A stretch of DNA of 6,773 nt from Burkholderiales bacterium (GTDB lineage Bacteria > Pseudomonadota > Gammaproteobacteria > Burkholderiales > Chitinimonadaceae). How positions within the stretch are numbered: the first letter of the stretch is position 1; the number at the start of each line of letters is the position of its first letter. Of this stretch, positions 1 through 6,352 are shown one piece after another. A program made the position numbers and the translations under genes. The stretch lies in contig JAFAKZ010000211.1 of the NCBI GenBank assembly GCA_019234745.1, positions 1 to 6,773 on the forward strand, given 5' to 3'. Under the pieces are notes generated by a model. That model searched no databases. It was not told where the DNA came from and saw nothing but the letters and a program-made list of their open reading frames with translations.

Positions 1-1577
1 AACGCGAACCAGAGACGACCCGGCAAGAAATGGCCGTAACCGTTCATATCGGAATACGGCGCATCGGGCATGCCTGCGAAGGTATACAGGTTGTGCTCGT
101 AATGCATCATGGGCAAGGCTATCTGCGCCACCATCACGAGGATAATGCCAAGATAACCCAGGTATTTCTGGTTGCTGAATATCTGCAAGGCGATTGCGAG
201 CAGGCCCATCAGCATGAAGTAGACGCTATCGAGCAATACACCCTTGGCATACAACACCGGCTGGATATGTACGCCGCCCTTGATCAGCTGGAACAGCAAT
301 GAGGCGACCGTGCCGAACATCAGGAACACAACGATGACGCCAAACATGGCACAGGTCTTCGCCAGCATCGGAGCCCAGTTCGGGATCGGCATGGCGTCGA
401 CCACGTCGCTGATCTTTGCCTGGCGTTCCTTGAAGATCAGTTCACCGGCGTAAAACGTGACGACCAGCACGAGCATGAACGAGAACGACCCGCTCAGGCT
501 CTGCAGCATCAGGTGCGTAACCGGGTACACCTTCGTACCGTACATTTCGTTGGAAAGCATCGCGGCTATGGTGAAGTTAGTCAACGCGAACAACAGCATC
601 ACGATGAATGGCAGGCTGCGTAATACGCCAATGACGTCGAAACGGAAGATACGCCAGCATTGCGCCCAGCTCACGGAGTTGCCGAAGTTCGGCACAACAC
701 GCGTGATTGGCAATCTGGCCGAGATTGGTTCGGCGACGGCAGCCGGCACCGATTTCCGGAATAGCGCTTTGCCCATGCCAGCACGCTGCGGCTTGAAGAG
801 CCACAGCGCGAGCCCGAACATGGTTACGCCAATCGCGCTCCACAGAAGGCGATTCCACAACAGGAAACCAGATATGGGCGGCAGCATGCTGTTCGACTCT
901 GCCACCGAGTAGTAGCGCGTCATACGCGCGAATGCACGCCCGCCGAACGGGTCCAGAAGCACGGCCAGCCATTCGTTGTTGATATTGCGCGTAAACTGCC
1001 CGGCCAGAATCCACAGCCCAAAAAAGGCGAGAATTCCCACGTACACGTACAGCAACGAACGCGTTGTGCTGGCCAACAGGATCATCATCGCGCCGAGGAA
1101 CAGCAGATTGGGCAGCACCAGCACCAGCATGCTCCAGCCGTACGGCATGAGCGAGAACGCGCCGACGCGTTCAGCGTCGACGCCCGGCCATACGGTGCCG
1201 AGAACCATGCCGACGCCGATCAATACAAAGATCGCCAGGCAGGCCAACAAGCCCGCAGAGAAACGACCGACTAGGTAGTCGACCTTACGCATGGGCGTAG
1301 CAAACAGCAGATCCGCCATGCCGAAATCCACGTCGCGCAACACGGTGCCGGCGATGAAAAGCGTGACGATGAACATCGATATCACGCTGAAGGCACCGAA
1401 GAACTGTGCGATGACCACAGGCGCGTTGCGATGGACATTGCCGATGGCGCCACCGATCTGGACTGCGTCGGTATAGATGGCAGCAAAGGCCATCAGCGCC
1501 AAGATGACGCCCGTCACCCATAGCAGTGGCTGGCGCAATTGATAGCGCAGGTCGAAGCGGAAGAATTCAAGCAACAT
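1..1577 (-). CDS. ABC-2 type permease, N-terminal 525 residues of a probable permease/M1-peptidase fusion (left copy, partial)
   Basis: Membrane component of an ABC transporter, cut by the left window edge after residue 525. The start is the ATG at 1577, preceded by a clear Shine-Dalgarno that overlaps the stop of the upstream ATPase. The frame is open throughout. Hydrophobic segments appear near residues 18-36, 58-79, 103-128, 150-170, 174-194, 236-260, 321-342, 365-381, 404-430, 443-468 and 472-490, so two six-helix ABC-2 halves lie in one chain. Each half carries a related motif: RDVDFGMADLLFATPMRK (81-98) and ERQAKISDVVDAMPIP (384-399), the second preceded by FYAGELIFK. It aligns without gaps to the complete paralogue at 2731-6345 over all 525 residues; 79 of the first 120 are identical by hand count. 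By that similarity I infer a further final helix and M1 domain beyond the edge, so I cannot say whether that domain is catalytically intact. The substrate is unknown. It is probably co-transcribed with the ATPase 10 bp upstream. Confidence 0.9.
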   Translation of the reverse strand, partial: MLLEFFRFDLRYQLRQPLLWVTGVILALMAFAAIYTDAVQIGGAIGNVHRNAPVVIAQFFGAFSVISMFIVTLFIAGTVLRDVDFGMADLLFATPMRKVDYLVGRFSAGLLACLAIFVLIGVGMVLGTVWPGVDAERVGAFSLMPYGWSMLVLVLPNLLFLGAMMILLASTTRSLLYVYVGILAFFGLWILAGQFTRNINNEWLAVLLDPFGGRAFARMTRYYSVAESNSMLPPISGFLLWNRLLWSAIGVTMFGLALWLFKPQRAGMGKALFRKSVPAAVAEPISARLPITRVVPNFGNSVSWAQCWRIFRFDVIGVLRSLPFIVMLLFALTNFTIAAMLSNEMYGTKVYPVTHLMLQSLSGSFSFMLVLVVTFYAGELIFKERQAKISDVVDAMPIPNWAPMLAKTCAMFGVIVVFLMFGTVASLLFQLIKGGVHIQPVLYAKGVLLDSVYFMLMGLLAIALQIFSNQKYLGYLGIILVMVAQIALPMMHYEHNLYTFAGMPDAPYSDMNGYGHFLPGRLWFA

Positions 1578-1590
1578 GGTCCGCTCCTTA
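1578..1590 (-). promoter_or_regulatory. Shine-Dalgarno overlapping the ATPase stop codon
   Basis: On the minus strand TAAGGAG (1590-1584) contains both the TAA stop of the ATPase and a near-perfect Shine-Dalgarno AAGGAG, followed by a 6-nt spacer and the permease ATG at 1577. This fixes the permease start and suggests translational coupling between the two genes. The equivalent junction in the right-hand unit lacks this site. Confidence 0.85.
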
Positions 1591-2514
1591 GGCCGGCTGC
1601 GCTTCGGCCACGCCGACGGGTACGGTCGACGGTTGCGGCAAGACATTCTGATGCGTGCGCAGCTTCAGGAAGTACACGTCCTCCAGATCAGGTTCAACGG
1701 AGATGAAGCCCTCTTCCGGCTGGCGCTCCGAATAGACGTGGATTTCCGGCTGCCCGCCCACCAGCTTGTTCGATAGTACTTGCATGGTCATCTGGTACTG
1801 GCTCAGCGCAGACTTGCTCACGCGCTTGCGCCAGACACGGTTGCGCAGGGCGTCGATGGCCTGCTGCGGCTCACCCGACAGCAGCACCTGGCCCTTCACG
1901 ATCATGGCCATGCGCGGGCACAGGTCCGTTACGTCTTCCACGATATGGGTAGAGAGAATCACCACCACCTGTTCGCCGATCTCGGCCAAGAGGTTAAGGA
2001 AACGGTTACGCTCTTCCGGGTCCAGGCCGGCCGTGGGTTCGTCCACGATCACGAGCCGCGGGTCGCCAAGGAGCGCCTGGGCAATGCCGAAGCGCTGGCG
2101 CATGCCGCCGGAGAAACCACCCAGCTTCTGGCGACGCACATCCCACAGGTTCGTCTGCTTGAGCAGCGCTTCCACCGCGTCGCGCCGTTCGCCCTTGCGC
2201 GTGAGGCCCTTGAGCACGGCGAAGTGGTTGAGCAGGTCTTCCGCGCTCACCCTGGGGTAGACGCCGAAATCCTGTGGCAGATAGCCCAGCTGGCGGCGCA
2301 GCGCTTCCTTGTCGGCAAGCACGTCGAGCTGGCCGAAGCGGATGCTGCCCGAGTCGGGCTCCTGCAAGGTGGCGATGGTGCGCATCAGCGAGGATTTGCC
2401 GGCGCCATTCGGGCCGAGCAGGCCAAAGAGCCCGGTCGGGATATTGAGCGTGACGTCGCGCAAAGCATGGACGCCGTTGCCATATGTCTTATTTAAGGCG
2501 TGGATAGACAACAT
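1588..2514 (-). CDS. ABC transporter ATP-binding protein (ABC-2 exporter type), left copy
   Basis: Cytoplasmic ATPase, 308 residues, that powers the permease encoded 10 bp downstream. All nucleotide-binding motifs are visible: Walker A GPNGAGKS (34-41), Q-loop Gln81 in YLPQDFG, signature FSGGM (134-138, a variant of LSGGQ), Walker B LVIVDE (154-159), D-loop GLDP (163-166) and switch His190 in LSTH. About 85 residues follow the core, ending with VEPDLEDVYFLKLR, a C-terminal extension common in drug- or lipid-export ATPases of the CcmA/DrrA type (COG1131). The start at 2514 is chosen because AAGGGAG lies 6 nt upstream. An in-frame ATG at 2559 lies at or before the predicted transcription start. 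It is identical in protein to the partial ATPase at 6353-6773 over residues 164-288, but the C-terminal tails differ completely afterwards (here QNVLPQPS... ending AEAQPA). Motifs are intact, so it should be active. The transported substrate cannot be inferred. Confidence 0.96.
   Translation of the reverse strand: MLSIHALNKTYGNGVHALRDVTLNIPTGLFGLLGPNGAGKSSLMRTIATLQEPDSGSIRFGQLDVLADKEALRRQLGYLPQDFGVYPRVSAEDLLNHFAVLKGLTRKGERRDAVEALLKQTNLWDVRRQKLGGFSGGMRQRFGIAQALLGDPRLVIVDEPTAGLDPEERNRFLNLLAEIGEQVVVILSTHIVEDVTDLCPRMAMIVKGQVLLSGEPQQAIDALRNRVWRKRVSKSALSQYQMTMQVLSNKLVGGQPEIHVYSERQPEEGFISVEPDLEDVYFLKLRTHQNVLPQPSTVPVGVAEAQPA
1651..2026 (-). repeat. Left member of a 376-bp near-identical direct repeat inside the ATPase genes
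   Basis: This segment matches 6398-6773 with about 28 base differences by hand count (roughly 93% identity). All differences are synonymous across 125 codons. Similarity stops sharply at the low-coordinate end, just after the His codon of LRTH. The match is cut by the window edge at its other end, so the true repeat may be longer. It is the best conserved part of a tandem duplication with a period of about 4.75 kb. Confidence 0.93.
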
Positions 2515-2527
2515 ATAAATCTCCCTT
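2515..2527 (-). promoter_or_regulatory. Strong Shine-Dalgarno of the left ATPase gene
   Basis: The minus strand reads AAGGGAG (2527-2521), then the 6-nt spacer ATTTAT and the ATG at 2514. The match and spacing are good and decide the start over the in-frame upstream ATG at 2559. Confidence 0.88.
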
Positions 2528-2537
2528 GTATGAAAAC

Positions 2538-2555
2538 GCGACCCATTTCGGTCGC
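2538..2555 (-). promoter_or_regulatory. Leader hairpin near the predicted 5' end of the left operon mRNA
   Basis: GCGACC and GGTCGC form a perfect 6-bp stem around a 6-nt loop (GAAATG on the minus strand). It lies just downstream of the predicted -10 box (2561-2566), so it would sit at or within a few bases of the transcript's 5' end, with the ribosome binding site 10 nt further on. It could protect the mRNA 5' end, or it could be a second protein-binding inverted repeat. No function is shown by sequence alone. Confidence 0.5.
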
Positions 2556-2560
2556 TCATG

Positions 2561-2589
2561 AGTATAAAATACCAATCGGTATGTTTAAA
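2561..2589 (-). promoter_or_regulatory. Predicted sigma70-type promoter of the left ATPase-permease operon
   Basis: On the minus strand a -35-like TTTAAA (2589-2584, 4/6 to consensus) is followed by a 17-bp spacer and a -10 box TATACT (2566-2561, 5/6). An overlapping alternative is TTGCAT (2594-2589) with TATTTT (2571-2566), also spaced 17 bp. Both place the start near 2553-2560, upstream of the strong ribosome binding site. This is an AT-rich island in GC-rich surroundings. The right-hand unit's own promoter would lie outside the window. Confidence 0.55.
2566..2585. promoter_or_regulatory. Palindromic operator-like site inside the promoter spacer
   Basis: A 20-bp inverted repeat with core ATACC-N4-GGTAT and two further matching bases on each flank after one mismatch (arms AAaATACC / GGTATgTT). 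It fills the space between the predicted -35 and -10 boxes, where a bound repressor would block RNA polymerase. Size and form resemble operators of TetR-family repressors, which often control ABC exporters. No regulator gene is in the window, so the regulator's identity is inference. Confidence 0.5.
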
Positions 2590-2660
2590 TGCAATAAAAT
2601 CGACGCGGCGAAAGTTGCACGTTGTCCGACTACGACAAGATAGGGCTGTAACGTTGGTGG

Positions 2661-2690
2661 AATAAGCCGGCCCGCCCGCTGCGGCTTATT
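2661..2690 (-). terminator. Inverted repeat, possible terminator between the two operons
   Basis: AATAAGCCG (2661-2669) and CGGCTTATT (2682-2690) form a perfect 9-bp stem around a 12-nt GC-rich loop. It begins 40 nt downstream of the stop codon of the complete fusion gene. On the minus strand the only U-rich stretch is the end of the stem itself (CUUAUU, then CC), so it is a weak intrinsic terminator. On the plus strand the tail is more T-rich (TTATTTCATT), but no gene reads toward it. It probably separates the right-hand unit's transcript from the left-hand promoter. Confidence 0.5.
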
Positions 2691-2730
2691 TCATTACTCA
2701 TCCGCCTGGTCAGGCAGCGGGCGGCAAGAC

Positions 2731-5700
2731 TCACTCAATGCTGACCTTTTTGCGGTTGTCGCTCGGAACACGGTCGATCAAGACGTTGAATGGGTCTACG
2801 CCGACCTCGTAGGGACGTTCGTTGACTGTCAGCTTGACGGTTGGCTCCGCCTCGGTAAACAGGCGCGACTCCAGTACCAGGGTCTTCTCGTGCCTTTCCT
2901 TGCCGTCGGGCGCGCGGGCAAAGACAGCGACGTCCACCGGCTCGTCGTAGAAGCGCGGGGACTCCTGCCCGGCGCCATCCTGCTGGTACTTGCGCAGGTG
3001 CAGCTTCATGGTCACGTCCCAACGACCATCGGAACGGGCCGTGGCACTCGCCTCCACAACGCGGTTGTCGTAGAACACCATGCGCTGGAACAGATCGGTG
3101 ACGATCTCCTGCTTCTCGGGCGGTGTTTCGGCGCGGATATAGGCAAGCAGGTCGAACGAGGTGGGGAACGGCTGGGCGCGGTAGCGGTTGTCACGCAGGA
3201 AGTTCGCAAGCGCCCGGTTCAGCGCCGTCTCACCAATCTCGTTGCGCAGACGGTAGAACACCAGCGCGCCCTTGTTGCGGGTGATATAGGACTGCCCCTC
3301 GGCGCGGAAAAGTGGTTCCTCCTCGATGCGTTCCTCGCTGCGGCTCGTCAGGTAGCGGTCCAGCTCGTGGCGCAGGAACCGGCGCAGATGGTCGCGCCCG
3401 AACATCTTTTCCATCACCATCATGGCGCAATACTGGGGCAGCGAATCGGAGATCATCGACCCGCCCTGGGTGTCGGCACCCACGGCCTGATGCGTCCACC
3501 ACTGCTCGGCCACCCGCTCGGCGATCTGGAAGGCCACGTCGTCAATCCCGTCCTTGTCGCGCAAATCAGCGATAAAGGCGACGTCTTCGTGTAGCGGGAT
3601 GGTGCCGGCCGATGACAGAACGAGCGGCGCGTAACGTGGGTATTCGACGACCCTCACCTGGCGGAAGGCATAGGGACCGAAGTTGTCCGTATAGTAGTCA
3701 AGCGATTTGGCGATCACTTCGCGCATGTGCTCGATGTTGTACGGGTGCTTGGCGTCGTAGTCGATTTCGATGGGAATGTCGCGCCAAGCGTTCGTTTCCG
3801 TTTGCCAGTCGCCAGACAGGAAGGCGAAGCGCGCCAGTGCGGGCGTATCGACCACGTAGTGAAAATAGCGCCGTCCGCCCTTGTCCCAGGTGCCCAGTAG
3901 TTCGCCTGGCGCAATGGCCACCTGCTCGGCACTGGTAGACACGGTGGCATCGAAGCGCACCCAGTCCGCATCTGGCTCGACCACGTTGCGATCGATCGCG
4001 TTGATGTCTTCCGTGCCTGCCATATGGGCCGGTTCGCCCAGACCATAGCGGTGCCGCTGCGTGCGATCCGCCAACTCCAGGCCGGGGTCGTAGCCCAGGT
4101 GTGGGAAGAAGGCGTCGCTATCGAGCATGGTGCCGTTGTTGGTCACATTGATCGAGCCCGGGCGCATGGGCGTCAGGTCGTCGCGCAGGCCCTGCTCGTT
4201 GGTGAAGCCAGGATTTCGTACGGCAACGGTAAAATCCATATTGATCACGCCACCAGGCGCGACCGGCTCAGCCAGGTGCAGGATGCGGAAGCCGACGATG
4301 CGGTCATCCACTTCCGTGTGATACTTCGGCAGGTGAGTGAGCTTGGTATCGAACAACGGGTTGGTACGCATATACAACGTGTCGATCGGCGTCGCACTCC
4401 GGTTTACCAAGCGGTAGTGCCCGACGATGTCGGCGGCGCGCGTATCTGGGTAGATGTCGACGTTGACGCGAACGTCGGTGATATGAGGTTGCGGCCGGCC
4501 CTGGTATTGGCGGTACAGTTTCTCGTAGCGAACCTGCCTAGCCATCAGGGTCTGGCTCGACGCATAGTCATTCAGGACGCAGGTGTTGTAGTAGATCCAT
4601 CCACCCACCATTGCGAGCGCGAGCAGCAATGCCATCGCCGTGCGACCTGGCGCACCCCGCAGGCGCAAGCGCGCCAGGTGTAGTCGCTTACGCCAGCCAG
4701 CCGCCATGCCGCGGATGGACAGCGCCTGGGCAACAGTAAACACCAGGACCGAAAACAGGATCCAGTAGCTGCCGAACCAGGCAAAGGCCGTCAGAAAATG
4801 GTCCCAGCCATTGAAATCGGAATACGGCAAAGGTGGCAGGCTGGCGAAATAATAAAGATTGTGTTCGAGCCGCGTGACGGACAGGACAATCTGCATCAGC
4901 CACATGGCGATGATGATCAGATGTCCCAGATATTTGTTGCCGGCGATCGCATGTACTGCCAATGCCATCAGGCCCATTAGGACGTAGTACAGGCTTTCGA
5001 ACAGCAAGCCCTGCAGGTACAAGCCCGGCTCGAGCGGCACGCCGCCTCGGTAGAGCTGTACGCCGACGGCAACCACCGCGCAGCTGGTCATGAACGTCGC
5101 TACGACGGCGACCAACGCCGCGGCCTTGGCCACTAGCGGCACCCAATCGGGCATGGGCATTGCATCGGTCACTTCGGACAGGTTGCTCTGGCGCTCCTTG
5201 AAGATCAATTCACCGGCATAGAAGATGACAGTGAGCACCAGAATGGGCGAGAAATCGATCGCCAAGGCCTGCAGCATCTCGAAGGTCACAGGGTAGCTGC
5301 GTGTACCGTAAACCTGGCTGGCGAGATAGGCGGACCACAAAAAAAGCAAAATGGACAGCGCCAGCATGACGAGGAAGGGAAGGCTCCTGATCACGCCTAG
5401 CAAGTCGAAGCTGGCGATACGCCAGCACTGTTTGAGGCTGGTGAGATAGCTGAACTGCAAGTGAGTACGCAACGGCACCGGTTCGTCATGGAAGCGCGTG
5501 ATCGTGACATCAGGCCGCGTGCGTTGGAACCAACGACGCCGTGTGCCGGCACGTTGCGGGCGGAAAAAGTGCAAGGCGAAGCCAAGCAACGTGATGGAGA
5601 CGCCAGCCCACAGCAGGCGATTCCACAATAGGAAGCCGGCAAAGGGCGGTAGCGTGGTGTTCGCCTCGGCCACCGAGTAGTAGCGCGTCATGCGCCCCAT

Positions 5701-6345
5701 AGCCTGTATGCCGAAAGGGTCGATCAGGACGAACGCCCATTCGTTGGCAATATTGCGCGCGAGCATGCCGCCGAGCAGCCACAGACCGAAGAACAGCAGG
5801 ATGCCCAGGTAGACGTAGAGCATGGAACGCGAGGTGGCCGCGAGCCAAACCTGCATGGCGCCCATGAAGAACAAATTAGGCAGCACCAGCACAGTAAAAC
5901 TCCACCAGTAGGGCTGCCATGCAAAGGGGCCGGCGCGTGTAACGTCGTTACCCGGCATGATCGACCCTAACGCCATGCCAAGACCGATCAGCAGGAAGAT
6001 GACCATCGAGGCGAGCAAGCCAGCTGCAAAGCGACCGAACAGGTAGTCGCGCTTGCGCATGGGCGTAGCAAAGATCAGCTCTGCCATACCCAGTTCCGTA
6101 TCACGCAAGACTGCACCGCCAATGAAGACGGTGACGATAAACATGGAGAGCAGACTGAAGAGGCCGAAATTGCGCGCCAACACCAAGGGCGCATTGCGAT
6201 GGATATTGCCCAGTGTGTCGGCCGCCTGGGCGGAGTCGGAATAGATCAGGAAGAAGCCAACGACTCCCATGAGCACGCCGGCCACCCACAGCAGTGGCTG
6301 GCGCAGCTGGTAGCGCAGATCGAAGCGGAAGAACTCAAGCCACAT
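2731..6345 (-). CDS. ABC-2 permease fused to a degenerate M1-family metallopeptidase domain (right copy, complete)
   Basis: A 1204-residue inner-membrane protein, of the length I expect for ABC permease/M1 aminopeptidase fusions. Residues 1-260 and about 315-545 are two ABC-2 permease halves with paired motifs RDTELGMAELIFATPMRK (81-98) and ERQSNLSEVTDAMPMP (384-399), the latter after FYAGELIFK. The basic stretch 551-568 precedes a last helix (570-588), so by the positive-inside rule the C-terminal region faces the periplasm. Residues about 620-1100 have the M1 fold (EYPRYAPLVL 901-910, QWW 948-950, GADTQG 956-961, KGALVFY 1025-1031), then a beta-rich tail ending DPFNVLIDRVPSDN. The peptidase site is lost: HEXXH reads ERVAE (943-947) and the third ligand Glu is Asp967. 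No hydrolysis is expected; a binding or structural role is inferred. The start at 6345 matches the paralogue's N-terminus (LEFFRFDLRYQLRQPLLWV). It lies 7 bp after the ATPase stop without a visible Shine-Dalgarno. An in-frame extension to 6486 merely overlaps the ATPase gene. Confidence 0.93.
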   Translation of the reverse strand: MWLEFFRFDLRYQLRQPLLWVAGVLMGVVGFFLIYSDSAQAADTLGNIHRNAPLVLARNFGLFSLLSMFIVTVFIGGAVLRDTELGMAELIFATPMRKRDYLFGRFAAGLLASMVIFLLIGLGMALGSIMPGNDVTRAGPFAWQPYWWSFTVLVLPNLFFMGAMQVWLAATSRSMLYVYLGILLFFGLWLLGGMLARNIANEWAFVLIDPFGIQAMGRMTRYYSVAEANTTLPPFAGFLLWNRLLWAGVSITLLGFALHFFRPQRAGTRRRWFQRTRPDVTITRFHDEPVPLRTHLQFSYLTSLKQCWRIASFDLLGVIRSLPFLVMLALSILLFLWSAYLASQVYGTRSYPVTFEMLQALAIDFSPILVLTVIFYAGELIFKERQSNLSEVTDAMPMPDWVPLVAKAAALVAVVATFMTSCAVVAVGVQLYRGGVPLEPGLYLQGLLFESLYYVLMGLMALAVHAIAGNKYLGHLIIIAMWLMQIVLSVTRLEHNLYYFASLPPLPYSDFNGWDHFLTAFAWFGSYWILFSVLVFTVAQALSIRGMAAGWRKRLHLARLRLRGAPGRTAMALLLALAMVGGWIYYNTCVLNDYASSQTLMARQVRYEKLYRQYQGRPQPHITDVRVNVDIYPDTRAADIVGHYRLVNRSATPIDTLYMRTNPLFDTKLTHLPKYHTEVDDRIVGFRILHLAEPVAPGGVINMDFTVAVRNPGFTNEQGLRDDLTPMRPGSINVTNNGTMLDSDAFFPHLGYDPGLELADRTQRHRYGLGEPAHMAGTEDINAIDRNVVEPDADWVRFDATVSTSAEQVAIAPGELLGTWDKGGRRYFHYVVDTPALARFAFLSGDWQTETNAWRDIPIEIDYDAKHPYNIEHMREVIAKSLDYYTDNFGPYAFRQVRVVEYPRYAPLVLSSAGTIPLHEDVAFIADLRDKDGIDDVAFQIAERVAEQWWTHQAVGADTQGGSMISDSLPQYCAMMVMEKMFGRDHLRRFLRHELDRYLTSRSEERIEEEPLFRAEGQSYITRNKGALVFYRLRNEIGETALNRALANFLRDNRYRAQPFPTSFDLLAYIRAETPPEKQEIVTDLFQRMVFYDNRVVEASATARSDGRWDVTMKLHLRKYQQDGAGQESPRFYDEPVDVAVFARAPDGKERHEKTLVLESRLFTEAEPTVKLTVNERPYEVGVDPFNVLIDRVPSDNRKKVSIE

Positions 6346-6352
6346 GACGGTG

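Noticed and set aside
1780..2496. Long plus-strand open frame (238 codons) opposite the left ATPase
   Set aside because: It lies wholly antisense to a gene with all ABC ATPase motifs. Its translation is rich in His, Ala and Arg without a recognisable domain, as expected of a shadow frame in GC-rich coding DNA.
2515..2559. Upstream in-frame start (ATG at 2559) for the left ATPase
   Set aside because: It sits immediately after the predicted -10 box, so would be at or before the transcript start. The ATG at 2514 has a strong Shine-Dalgarno, and the ABC fold begins there.
2702..2724. Small inverted repeats just after the fusion stop codon (GCCTG-GT-CAGGC and CCGCC/GGCGG)
   Set aside because: The arms are short, and one has a loop too tight to form well. 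They add little beyond the 9-bp stem at 2661-2690.
3505..3519. The missing HEXXH as a sequencing error or frameshift
   Set aside because: The frame is continuous on both sides, several independent substitutions would be needed, and the third ligand is changed as well.
2890..3594. Plus-strand open frame (234 codons) opposite the M1 domain
   Set aside because: Antisense shadow of the fusion gene, with no ribosome binding site noted and no recognisable motif.
4024..4683. Plus-strand open frame (219 codons) opposite the permease-M1 junction
   Set aside because: Antisense shadow of the conserved fusion gene. Nothing in the translation resembles a known family.
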